From Hevea brasiliensis (taxonomy: Eukaryota > Streptophyta > Magnoliopsida > Malpighiales > Euphorbiaceae): a DNA stretch of 64,000 nucleotides. Under the pieces are notes generated by a model. The model saw only the letters and a list, made by a program, of their open reading frames with translations. It did no database searches and was not told where the DNA came from. The position numbers and the translations under genes are program-made. The stretch lies in the NCBI RefSeq assembly GCF_030052815.1, contig NC_079494.1, positions 34,768,467 to 34,832,466 of the forward strand. The letters run 5' to 3'. Shown here one piece after another: positions 1-10,785 of this stretch; the first letter of the stretch is position 1, and each line of letters opens with the position of its first letter.

Positions 1-1277
1 AAGGTGCCAGCCAAAATATCAGATGTCTCAGCCTTTTCTCTGTGTCTCATTGCATAAAGTCTGACTAAAGCATTGCTTGCTCTGACTGATTCACTGTGCC
101 TTGGCTACCTGATGGACTACCTCTACCCCTGCCTCTTCCTCTACTAGGTGGTTGTGAACCTCTGGTGGCCAGATTCTGAACTGACTCTTCCGCAGTAGTA
201 GGAGGTGGCCCAACTCTACGAGCATTGGTGCAGTCTTTAGCAAAGTGTCATGTGCCTCCACAGTTATAACAGGCTCCTGTGGCCTTGTAGCATACCCCAC
301 CATGATTTCTACCTCAAGTTTCATCTGGATGGGGAGGGTAGAAACTTCTGGTAGTCTGCTGACCAGATAGAGGAGGTCTCTGTCCCGAAAATCTTCCCCT
401 ACTAGACTTTTTACCTCCCCTATTGTGTCCCCCACCGTTTTTCCTCTTTCTAGGAGGACCACTGGAACTCTGATCTACTGACTTCCCCTCCTTTTTTTTT
501 TGTCTTCTTTATTTTCTTTTTCTCTGGGGTCGCTTCTGACTCAATTCTTTCTAATTCAAGTCCTTGAGAAATAAGCTCAAAGAAGTTATTATGTTTGAAT
601 CTGACCACTTATAATCTGAGACTGGGCTTCAAGCCGGTTTCAAACCTCTTGCATCTTTCCCTGCTGGTAGAAAGGAGACTTCATGCATAGTGGCTCAGGC
701 GGGAAAACTCTCTTTCATATTCTACCACTAATCTACTTCCCTGTTTTAGACTTAAGAACTCCTGTAACTTCTGGTCCACATAGGCATGTGGGACATATTT
801 TTGTTTGAACTTCCAAAGAAAATTATTCCAAGTTAGCCTTGGAAGTTCCACCAAACTATGGGGAATGGTTTGCCACCAGTCATATGCATCCCCCTGTAGT
901 AGTGACACTGAATACTCAAATCTTAGCTCTTCTATGCAGTGCAGTTTCTTGAACACCCTGTCCATTCTCTCCAACCATTGTTCTGCCTCTAGTGGATCTA
1001 CTGTCCCCTTGAACTCAGTAGCCCCATATTTAATCAGCTGATCATACTGCCTAGCTGAAAGCTGTAGTTGTACCACTGGTGTCTGCAGTGGGGCTTGAGT
1101 AGGCATGTTTCCAGCCATCTGTTGGAACATTGCAGCCATCTACTATGCAAATTGAGCAGAAAAGTGCGGTACTGAGGGAGATGGTATCGCTGATCCACTC
1201 ACATTGTGAAGGGCTGGGGCTTCCCCTTGTACCTCAGCCTCTATTGATTGATCGACTGAACGATCCCCTTCTTCCAT
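1..1277 (-). pseudogene. gag: Gypsy gag of element D, broken
   Basis: Gag is the structural capsid and nucleocapsid protein of the retrotransposon particle. The start is the ATG at 1277 (minus), which begins MEEGDRSVDQ as in elements A and B. The open stretch 1139-681 carries the retrotransposon gag core, with the motif YGATEFKGTVDPLEAEQWLE, then DAYDWW, then QKLQEFLSLKQGSR. A CCHC zinc knuckle lies at 271-230 and reads CYNCGGT-stop-HFAKDC, with a TGA where Gly is expected. An Arg/Gly/Ser-rich tail follows. The visible part ends at MRHREKAETSDILAGTF, just before the protease. Stops and at least one frameshift make it non-functional as read. The clearest relative in the window is the gag of B at 45167-46440. 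Confidence 0.88.
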
Positions 1278-1447
1278 AGTCAATTTGAGGATATTATACC
1301 TCCCGAATAAATAACACAAGGAGATTTTCCTCCCGTTAGTGCATATTTATAATGTAATGTACTGTATGTATCAAACCATGACATTGAGCAGTTATACTAT
1401 GAATAAAGAATATTCAAATTACAGGTTAAAATATAATTTAAAAACCA

Positions 1448-1645
1448 GCTCTGATACCACTAAAACACGGTCTTTTCGTGGCATTTAAGGGCACCTATCA
1501 GAGCACTTGCAGGCGATACATATCGCCGTCCCTGTAAGCTCCTGGGTGGAGAGCCACACTTTGCCATAGTTCACGCATGAGAGTTCCCAAGAATCGTAGG
1601 CGTTATGTATCGCCGTCCCTACTTTGCTCTGATACCACTAAAACA
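1448..1645 (-). repeat. Duplicated primer-binding site with foreign insert in element D
   Basis: The 20-bp block containing GCTCTGATACCA (reverse complement of the initiator-Met PBS TGGTATCAGAGC) occurs twice, at 1448-1467 and at 1626-1645, 178 bp apart. The right copy directly abuts the LTR end at 1646 and is the one in normal position. The roughly 158 bp between them have no counterpart in A or B, where leader sequence follows the PBS directly. That insert contains ATCGCCGTCCCT twice (near 1520 and 1607), each preceded by a GCGAT/GCGTT-ATGTATCGCC-like stretch. It looks like a captured foreign segment or an aberrant reverse-transcription product. Confidence 0.75.
1626..1637 (-). other. Primer-binding site of element D (initiator tRNA-Met)
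   Basis: Read on the minus strand this is TGGTATCAGAGC, a perfect match to the complement of the 3' end of plant initiator tRNA-Met. It begins 8 bp after the LTR end at 1646, the same spacing as in elements A and B. It would prime minus-strand DNA synthesis. Confidence 0.85.
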
Positions 1646-1786
1646 TGTCACACTTTACCCCTCCGTAAGGCATAATATGATCCTGTAGTATACCTAGTGA
1701 ATTATCAAACTTTGTCTACTGATAACCCATTAAATACACTATAAGGGATTTTAAACCTTTTTTTATTCCTTTTTACAGTGGTGAGC
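1646..1786 (-). mobile_element. 3' end of the 5' LTR of element D
   Basis: These 141 bp match the last part of the LTRs of A (36110-36247) and B (near 44840-44976) in reverse orientation. They include the conserved stretch around the one-turn ATACTACGGGATCAT-like motif and the terminal TGTGACA. The rest of the same LTR resumes at 13282 on the other side of F. The last five bases, TGAGC at 1782-1786, are the target-site duplication of F. Confidence 0.88.
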
Positions 1787-4700
1787 TATAACATCCTCAC
1801 TTTAGCTAGTCCGTACAGTCTACTGTTCTAGTGACCAATGTCGGTCTGGACAATTAGAACGTCCAGAAAAATATCTAAACTAAAGTGAGGAACCATAATT
1901 AACTCAAATATTAATAAGAAAAATTTAGGAAAAATTTTAGAAATAAAATACAACCAAGTTAAATGAGCCGGTGCTCTAGCAATGGGTAACCTAGTGAGAA
2001 GTTGCGGTTCTCGCAACTAGGAGCCCTAGACCAAGGGGAAAAATTATAAAATAATTATTGGGACTCCAGAGAAGGGTTATTGAGGTTATTATGGCATTAC
2101 AATGCCAAGGAAATGCTTAGAAATATTTTTCAATCGGTACAGATAATTTTGGCTCGTTAAGCCAAACGGAGGGTATTTTGGTCATTTTGTCTTCAGAGAT
2201 GATTTTTGGCCAACTTGTCCAGTTAAATAAATAACTTATATAACATAAAATATGAATAAATATTGTTAAAATTTAATTGAAATTAATTAGACAAGAAATG
2301 GAGAGAAAATGAAAGAAAATGGTATTATGACATCATAATGATGTCATTAAAGTTCTCCCAACCTATCTAATGTGGACACATAGCATAACTTTATTTAAAA
2401 GAGATAAAATGGGCTAGAAAATGAAACAAAAATCAGACCTCTCTCCTTCATCCTCTTCTTGCCGTGACCTCTCCTTCCTTAACCACCATTTTCAAGTTTT
2501 CAAAGCTTGATTTTCTCTAGCTCTCACCCCACTAACCCTCATACTCCCAACACAAAAAAGTGTTCTTACACCTTGGTGATTCTTTTGGGAGCAAACAGAA
2601 GAGGAAAACAAGAGCTTTAGTAAGTGGGAAAATCTCACTCCATAGAGATTAGTGACCTAAACTTGAATTTCACTTTAAATTCATGTTTAATAATTATGAA
2701 TGAGTGCAAATGATAAGGAAATTGATGGAATACCATTTGTATGCAAAAACTAAGTTTCAGTAGCCTTGGTTAGGGCAAGATTGTGACGATTTTAATGAAG
2801 TTAAAAGGGTAGTATGGCTGCCCACAATATGTCTCCTTTATGTGGATTGATGAAATGCAATCCTAATGCATGGTTTGAAATGTTGAGTTAGGGTTTGGAG
2901 TGGAAAAATGAGACTTTAAACATGTGATAATGAAAGTAGGTTTTAATGGTCTATTAGTGACCATTTGGTATTGTTTGAATAAAAAATGAAGTGCATTGTG
3001 TAGTGGGATTGGAGCTTGGTGTGGTTATTCTTGGTGACCTGCTGGATTGGACATGAGTCCAGTAGGTTTAGGCAACAATAACTTGAATTGTAGAGGTCTA
3101 ATTGGTGCAAGTCCAATTGGACATGAAGCTAGACACATAATGGCACAACTTTGGTGAAGCAATCATGCACAGAAAACCAAACCAAGTGGACCAAAAGATT
3201 GCCCTAATCCGGGTGACCTGCAGTCTGCCTGGGCAAAATGACCAAATGAACAGTATTTGGTCATTTGGCCATAACTCAGTGTAGAAAGGTCCAATTGACT
3301 TGAAATTTTACCAGCAGTAAGCTGAGATATATACCAAAAACTTTCATGAAGAAACCGAACCCAAATTATGACTAGAACATAATCAAAAGGCGAGTTGCTA
3401 TCACTGTTCCTAACACTATAGATTTGGTCAGTCCAGAAATTCTAGACAAAAATTCAATCCGGCCAATCGTGGTTTTTAGGCCATAACTAGAGCTACAAAA
3501 CTCTAAATGGAGTGATTCAAAAAAAGAAATGCACCTAGACAAAATAAGGAACAACTTTCATGTTGATCAGTTTGCCAAATTCCCACTGCAAAAATGACTA
3601 ATGGAACAGTAATGACAAAGCATGAAAACTGAAAATTCTGTCCAATTAGCATTAAGCTTAGAAATGATATTGGCAACCAATACCAACAAGTTTAAAATGA
3701 AAAATGTGGTATGTTGATGATATTTAAACCAATATATCTATTGTCAATGCAAAAGTCAACATTTTGGTTGACCAATGAAATGAATAGTAACCATAAAATT
3801 TCAACTTCATAGAATTACATAAATTTAAAAGTGTAATATGCCCTAGTATACCTAACAAGATTGGTTTGGATAGCTTGGCATGCCAATAGGGTTCTGTTAG
3901 CAGTACTGCATATTGTGTGTTTTATGGCTTCCCATGCCATTCTGTGACATATTAGCCTTTGGCTATGTTATTTGAGTTGATATACTTGGGTTTTAACCCT
4001 AATAATTATTCTGACTTATTAGGTACATTACATTTGCCTGAGAGACACAATGTGACCGATGGTGTGATGGTCCGAGGTATTTAGTACCTAGTGCCAGTTT
4101 ACCCGTTTATCTAGTCCAGTCAACTAGTATGGGTTACTCAAGCAATGATAATAAACCTTACAAAATTTTGATTGAATAATATTGCAATAAATATCAAAAA
4201 TTAAGTATACCAAAATTGTAAACACACATTCTGCATATTCATTTTATTTAGTTATTTTATTTTATTTTATTTTATACTGTCACCACTAAGTAGAATTGCT
4301 TAGCGCATCGCTTTTGCCATGCGCAGATACTAGAGACCTAGCTGGGGAGCCCAGCAGACATCAGACCGGGTGAGCTTTCAGATTTGCATCCGAAGTCCAG
4401 AGTCACCTCACATCTGCAGTGCACATGGTAGGACATTAGGACTTTGGGGTAGCATTTTGCTTTTTGTATTTTTCATTTTGTATTAGTTTTGGGATTGTAA
4501 CTATAAACTCTTGAAATTATTTGATGATGTAAATATATAAAATTTCTTATTATTGAAATTTTCTGTATAATGTATGTTGATAAATGAAATGTTGAGAAAT
4601 ATGAATGTGCTTTCAATGATGATGTGAACAGAAAAGAAAAATTTCTGAAAATAGTATTGTGATTTGAGATTGAGATTTTGAGATTGATTTGAAATGTGTA

Positions 4701-4945
4701 TAATGGAGTTTGGATTTGGAAATTATATTGGAAGTGTTTTTAAACAGGTTCAGAACTATTTTCCAATTTACAGCCGGCATTCTGCCGGATTTTCTATAAA
4801 ATTTGCGAAAAAATTTAGATTTATCAAAATTTGAAAATAAATAAATTAAAAGGGATAAATTGTAATAAAAACGTACATTGGTGCTCTGGCACACTGAGTG
4901 GCATAACTTGCTCGGCTACACTGTAGACGGGTAAGGAGTGTCACA
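1787..4945 (+). mobile_element. 5' LTR of element F
   Basis: The LTR is about 3.16 kb. It starts TATAACATCC, a decayed TGTAACACCC, and ends TGTCACA. The opening 100 bp align with the starts of the A, B and D LTRs (the block CTACTGTTCTAGTGACCAATG). It contains a decayed form of the shared hairpin at 3096-3122. The block around 3240-3560 repeats a loose module beginning GGCCATAACT. Its promoter and polyadenylation signal would drive element transcription, but I cannot place them with confidence. Confidence 0.88.
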
Positions 4946-4950
4946 TTTAG

Positions 4951-4962
4951 TGGTATCAAAGC
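4951..4962 (+). other. Primer-binding site of element F
   Basis: TGGTATCAAAGC lies 5 bp after the LTR end and matches the initiator tRNA-Met complement TGGTATCAGAGC with one G-to-A change. Confidence 0.8.
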
Positions 4963-5073
4963 ATCAATTTAGGCGTTTCTGGGCCTAGATAGAGTCTATA
5001 CCATTGCATTGCATTTGTAAAGGTTGAGGTGACATTGATGCAGATCTGTTTGCTTTCTTATTTTGAATAGGAT

Positions 5074-6238
5074 ATGGATCCTGCTTTGCAAAGAGCAGTT
5101 GATGAAGAGGTGGAGAGTCGTGCTCCACCAAAGGCTGAATCTGGGGGCAGGGGAGAATCTGCTCCACCAGCAGCTGAGGCACCTGTCCAACCTTAGTTTG
5201 CTCTATTTCATCAAATGACTGAATTCTACTGACAAATGATCAGGGCAATTCCACCACCACAACCACCGCCACAACCTCCACCAGTACCACAGAAATCTCA
5301 TCTAGAGAAATTACGAAAACATGGGCTATAGACTTCTTTAGGAAGAGGGAGGATGATCCCATGACCGCAGAAAACTGGTTGGACAGAACCATTAGAGTGC
5401 TAAAACAGCTAAACTGCACCCCCGAGCAGAACCTAGTAGGTGCTGTGTCCCTAATTTAGGATGATGCATATCAGTGGTGGGACACAGTAACCAGTGAGGT
5501 ACAACCAGAACGGATCACTTAGGAATTCTTCCTCACAGAGTTCAAGAAGAAATATGTTAGCAAGGTGTATTTAGAAGAGCGAAGAAGAGAATTTATCAGT
5601 CTGAGATAGTGGCAATTGTTAGTAGTTGAGTATGAGCGTGAGTTTATCAAACTGAGCCGATATGGGAGGGAGATAGTCCCTACTCGGGCCGAGGTATAGA
5701 AGATTTGAAGAAGGCCTTAATGACAATATCAAAGTCATGATCACAACATTGGAAATCACAGATTTTGCCAAATTAGTAGATGCTGCATCAAAAGTGGAAA
5801 GGGTCCGAATAAATGAACAAAATAGAAGGGAAAGACAGCAGAAGAGGGTCCGGGTTAGTCCAGTACATTTTTTGCTCCCAGTAAGAAGAGTAAAGGTCCT
5901 CCTACTTAGAGTTCAGGACCACCACAGAGTCAGGGTCAGTCTCAGGGGCCCAGACCACAGTTCACACCTAGGAGAGGCCAGTCCACACCATCAGTGGGCA
6001 GCTCTTCAGGGATGGTGTTTAGGGGACCAGCCCCAGCATCTTCTGCCTGTCAGTACTATTAGAAGTGGCATAAGGGGGATTGTTGGCGAGTGACCGGTGC
6101 ATGCTTACGGTGTGGATCGACAGAACATCAGATCAAGAATTGTCCAAAGAGGACTACTACAGTTGCTCCAACACAAGCTGATAGACCTGCTCCTGCACCA
6201 CAAAGGGGTAGGAAGCACGGTAAATCTGAGGCAGCTGG
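5074..6238 (+). pseudogene. gag: Gypsy gag of element F, 5' part, interrupted by solo LTR
   Basis: The ATG at 5074 begins MDPALQRAVDEEVESRAPP, followed by a Pro-rich stretch like that of E gag. The gag core is recognisable although several stops and frame changes break it. DDAYQWWDTVTSEVQPE corresponds to the DAYDWW motif of related gags, and a block like YLEERRREFISL follows. A CX2CX4HX4C zinc knuckle, CLRCGSTEHQIKNC, is intact at 6102-6143, with a second Cys/His cluster (CQYY, then HKGDCW) just before it. The knuckle would bind the genomic RNA. At 6239 a Copia solo LTR interrupts the gene; the reading continues at 8350. The closest gag in the window is that of E. Confidence 0.82.
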
Positions 6239-8344
6239 TGTTAGTAGTATGCCCTAGAGCATATCATTTAGTATGTATCTTGTACATATTTTTATTAATA
6301 AAAGGCATTTTCACTTTTCTGTTTACATAATATATTTATGTGTAATAGAAAAGGTCCATTGATATTTTGTTAGAAATATTATTCTTAAGTTGTTAAGAAT
6401 ATGAGTGACAATATTTCTAGCACAAAGTATCATAAATAGGTTCACAATCGAGGATACTTCATAATAAGGACATGACTTATCCAGAAAGATTGTATTCATG
6501 TTTGTTCCCAAGTTATTTATATGAGATACAAATAAGATGGAATGGTGAGTCTCATTCCATATAACAAACATGATAGGCACTTATAAATGATAAGCAGGCC
6601 GAACCAGTGACACTTATGACAAGCACATGGAGTTTACTCTTGTCAATGTTTTGTCATAAATCATATCAGTGCATATAATCTTTAGACATGAGATAGCACA
6701 GTTATCTTATATATAGGTAGTTTGAGTTTGATACTGCTTTCATACTTGTACTATGTATGGGTATATGGGCATCTGTTGGCTCCTACTACTTATATATGGA
6801 GGTAGGTGTTGATCAAGATGGAATCTGTTCCTCTAAGTAAATAGAGATAAAATCCTATGTTCATTTAATTGTTCTTGATATTTCAAGTTCCTGGCCAGGG
6901 CAGATAGATTAATTCAAAAAATAGTTTCTGATGAGAAAATCTTTTTAATCAAGAACTAGAATTAAAAGAGAAAATAATATTCATAGCAAATGGAGTTTGA
7001 CATAAACCATAACTCCAGCTTGAGTTGAGATTTTGTAACAGAGAGATTCTAGTGCATGGTAACATATGATTATAGGTTCATTTAAGGTAAACCTTATTAC
7101 TAAGTGGGTGGCCATGGCATGCTATGCTAGGTGTTAACCATGGTCTATGAGGTTCATAAAATGATTTAGAGAAATCATTTATGGTAAGAAAGAGTTCTGA
7201 TGATATTAAGAGTTGATATCATGTCTCATTGCCAATTAGTGATGAGCCTAGTAAGTCACACACATACACAAGTTATCACCTATTTAAATATAATTTAGTT
7301 AATTAATTAAAAAGTTTAATTGATTAATTAAATAGGTTTGGTTTGCAATTAAATTGTAAAGTCCCTAGCATGACTTGAAACCAAATCTAGATTATTGGAT
7401 GTATAGTATAAGTTAAATTTATATATAAAGTGTTTAAATATGAATTTAATTAATGAGAAATTAATTAATAGAGATTAATTAATTAATTTATATTTGATAT
7501 AAATTAGAAGAATAAAAAATAATTATTTTGGGTTAAGAACTCAAAATTAAGACACAGGGGCATTTTGGTCATTTCATAGTGTGACATGTGGCACCATGAG
7601 ATGGTGACACATGGGATTACACATAAGCTTGCCAAATGTTTTTTTAATCATGTAAGATGATTAAAATGAAGATTAAATATAGGTTTGACACTTGGCACAA
7701 TGTGATTGGGTCACTTAAACCTAGAGCTAATCAAAGGGTGACATGTGGCAAGGGTTTAATGTGTTAACCTAGCTATATAAGTGTTGTTATGAAAAAGAAA
7801 AACAACCAGCAGCCACTCCTCTCCTTTGTCATGCCATTTTGAGGCTCTCCATCTATTCTTCTTCATCTCTCATCAATTCAAAGAGATTAGCCATCAATCT
7901 CTTGAATTAAGAACACTAGAAATTATTTCTAGTGTCCTGTTTACATCTCTAATCTCTTAAAAGGCAGAACTTGAATTTCTAATTAATAGAAAAAGCTTTA
8001 GAAGCTGTTCAAGGGCTGCCATAGGGGTTCTTGGTGTGGACAAACTAGAGGGACAACATCTGGTGTCCTGAAGACAAATCTCGAAGGCGCAGACACTCTA
8101 TAGTGCATCAAGAGGTTAGTGTAATTATTCTTGATTTAATCTAGGGTTCTAAAATTAATCTGATTAATTTTAAAATCTTAAATGGCGAATACAGATCCAG
8201 AAACATATTAAAAGAGTTTTAATATGTTGTTTATCATTGAAATCAAATAGATAAAAATAAATCTTGCATGATGCATGTGACCCTAGGTGAAAATTTTTGA
8301 ATTCAATGGTATAAACTTGTGTTTTTCACGCTTCCGTTCCTTCA
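6239..8344 (+). mobile_element. Solo Copia LTR inserted in gag of F
   Basis: This 2106-bp LTR is of the same family as those of H (49986-52083, 57418-59513) and C. It starts TGTTAGTAGTATGCC and ends CTTCCGTTCCTTCA. A perfect 5-bp duplication GCTGG flanks it (6234-6238 and 8345-8349), and there is no internal region. That is the product expected from intra-element LTR-LTR recombination, which removes the internal part and one LTR. A stretch of alternating TTAATTAATT sequence lies near 7290-7500. Removing the LTR and one GCTGG joins the flanking gag sequence. Confidence 0.95.
7774..7781 (+). promoter_or_regulatory. Putative TATA box of the Copia LTR
   Basis: TATATAAG occurs in the 3' third of the LTR, in the block CCTAGCTATATAAGTG. 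A purine-rich stretch and then CAACCAGCAGCC follow within 35 bp, a plausible transcription start zone. The same place in the H LTRs reads TATTTAAG (51519-51526). The placement is inferred from spacing only. Confidence 0.5.
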
Positions 8345-10785
8345 GCTGGTCCATCACTGAGGCCTGCATCTGAGTCAGCTGAGAGGCCAGACACTAGAGT
8401 ACCTGCCAGGGCCTATTCCATCTGAGCTCAGGAGGAGCAAGATGCCCCGGACGTCATCAGGGGTACGTTTTCCCTTTACAACACTTCTGTGCATGCGTTG
8501 GTGGATCCAGGATCCACTCATTCCTACATTTGCATCAAACTACCCATAGAGAGGGGAGTTCCAGTAGAGGAGAGTGATCAAGACATTCTGGTCACAAATC
8601 CACTAGGCCACAGTGTGGAAGTGAATAAGGTGAATAAAGGTTACCCGTTGAGGATTCAGGGGTATGAATTCTCGGCAGACCTAATTGAGTTGCCCTTCCA
8701 CGAGTTTGACGTGATTTTGGGAATGGACTGGTTGTCACATCATCAGGCAATAGTTGATTGCAAATTGAAGAGAATTTCTCTGAAAACTTTTGAGGGTAAT
8801 GAGATTACTATTATGGGTGAAAGGGTAGATTTCCTGTCCAATGTTATCTCAACCACAGTTGCAAGAAGATTGATGAGAAAAGGCTGTGAAGCTTACCTAG
8901 AACACGTGGTTGATACTAGGCAAGCGAAGCCAAACCTGTGTGATATACCCACAGTAAGAGACTTTCCAGATGTATTTCTAGAAGAGTTGCCTGGTTTACC
9001 ACCAGAAAGGGAAGTCGAGTTTGCTATTGAGGTAATGCCAGGTACAACACCCATTTCAATTGCTCCTTATAGGATAGCACCCACTAAATTGAAGGAGTTG
9101 AAAATTCAGTTGCAGGAGTTACTTGATAAGGGGTTCATACGCCCCAGTGTGTCACCATGGGGAGCTCCGGTGCTGCTTGTGAAGAAGAAGGATGAAACTT
9201 TGAGATTGTGTATTGATTACTGGCAGTTGAATATGGTAATTGTGAAGAATAAATATCCATTGCCCAGAATTGACGATCTGTTTGATCAGTTGAAAGGAGC
9301 CGGTGTATTTTTAAAAATTGATCTCAGATCAGGGTATCATCAGTTGAGGGTAAAGGATGCAGATGTGTCAAAAACTGCATTCAGAACCCGGTATGGGCAT
9401 TATGAATTTCTAGTGATGCCGTTTGGGTTAACAAATGCACCAGCAACATTTATGGACCTTATGAACCGTATCTTCCATCCATACTTAGATTGGTTTGTAG
9501 TGGTCTTTATTGATGATATTCTGGTGTATTCCAAGACCAGGGAAGAACATGATGTACATTTGAGGATTGTTCTGCAAACCTTGCAAGAAAAGAAGCTGTA
9601 TGCTAAGCTGTCCAAGTGTGACTTTTGGATGAGTGAAATCTCCTTCCTTGGACACATAGTATTAGCAGAGGGGATTAGAGTGGATCCCAAAAAGATAGAA
9701 GCAGTGATGGAATGGAAGCCTCCTAGAAATACAACTAAGGTCAGAAGTTTCTTGGGGCTAGCTGGGTATTATAGAATATTTGTGAAGGGGTTTTCTCTTA
9801 TAGCTGCTCCAATGACCAAATTGTTGCACAAGAATGTGAAATTTGGCTGGAATGACAAGTGCCAAGCCAGTTTTGAGAGGCTAAAGGCTATGTTGATAGA
9901 AGCACCAGTGTTAACATAGCCAGTGTTGGGGAAAGACTTTGTGGTCTACAGTGATGCCTCGCATAATGGTCTAAGGTGTGTGTTGATGCAAGAGGGGAAA
10001 GTGGTCGCCTATGCTTCCAGGCAGTTGAGGCCACATGAACAGAACTACCCTACTCATGATTTGTAGTTAGCAGCAATTATCTTCGCACAGAAGATATGGA
10101 GGCATTATTTATATGGTGAAAAATGCTACATCTATACAGACCACAAGAGTCTAAAATATTTGCCATCCCAGAAGGAGCTCAATCTTAGACAGAGGTGATG
10201 GATTGAGTTCTTAAAGGACTATGTTCGTGTGATAGATTATCATCCTGGGAAGGCAAATGTAGTTACTGATGCCTTGAGCAAAAAATCCATCACAACTTTA
10301 AGATCACTAAATACCTATCTGTCCTTAGCTCAAGATGGAGCTATTTTGGCTGAGTTGCAAGTGAGGCCAACCCTGCTATAGCAGATACAAGAAGGGCAAA
10401 GAGCAGATGAAAAATTAATGGCCATTGTGGGTAAAATTCCAGAGGGAAAGGAAACTGAATATGAGGTGAAAGCATATGGGTGTCTGTACTACAGAGGAAG
10501 AGTGTGTGTACCAGATGATGGGGAACTGAAGAATAGTATTTTGAAAGAAGCACACACTAGTGTTTATACTATGCATCCGGGAAGCACGAAAATGTATAAT
10601 GATTTGAAGCCTCATTATTGGTGGCCTGGTATGAAAAGGGATATAGTTGACTATGTGACTAAGTGTTTGACATGTTAGCAAGTTAAAGCAGAACATCAAG
10701 TACCATTAGGATTGCTACAGCCTATAATTATACCTAAATGGAAATGGGACCGGGTCACTATGGATTTTGTTAGTGACCTTACCCA
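8345..10785 (+). pseudogene. pol: Gypsy gag end and pol of element F: protease, RT, RNase H, truncated integrase
   Basis: The end of gag leads into a protease with the active-site region [10 protein letters not shown]; the catalytic Asp is followed by Pro rather than the usual Ser/Thr. A 476-residue frame is open from 8489 to 9919. It includes the MDWLSHH motif of the protease-RT linker, the RT core [18 protein letters not shown], a CIDYWQLN block where CIDYRQLN is usual, and the catalytic FIDDILVYS at about 9506-9532. A TAG at 9917-9919 is followed by RNase H ([20 protein letters not shown]) and the integrase HHCC zinc finger (10553-10678). More stops lie near 10065, 10197, 10378 and 10676. 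The frame ends at the first integrase Asp (MDFVSDL, near 10765), where a deletion joins integrase to the inside of the 3' LTR. Confidence 0.92.

Noticed and set aside
4985..5190. Two overlapping minus-strand open stretches over the start of F gag
   Set aside because: They lie opposite the gag start of F, which has recognisable gag motifs on the plus strand; no product is recognisable on minus.
6323..6580. A minus-strand 85-codon open stretch repeated at 50070-50327 and 57502-57759
   Set aside because: It recurs only because it lies in the Copia LTR, which is present in several copies. No known domain.
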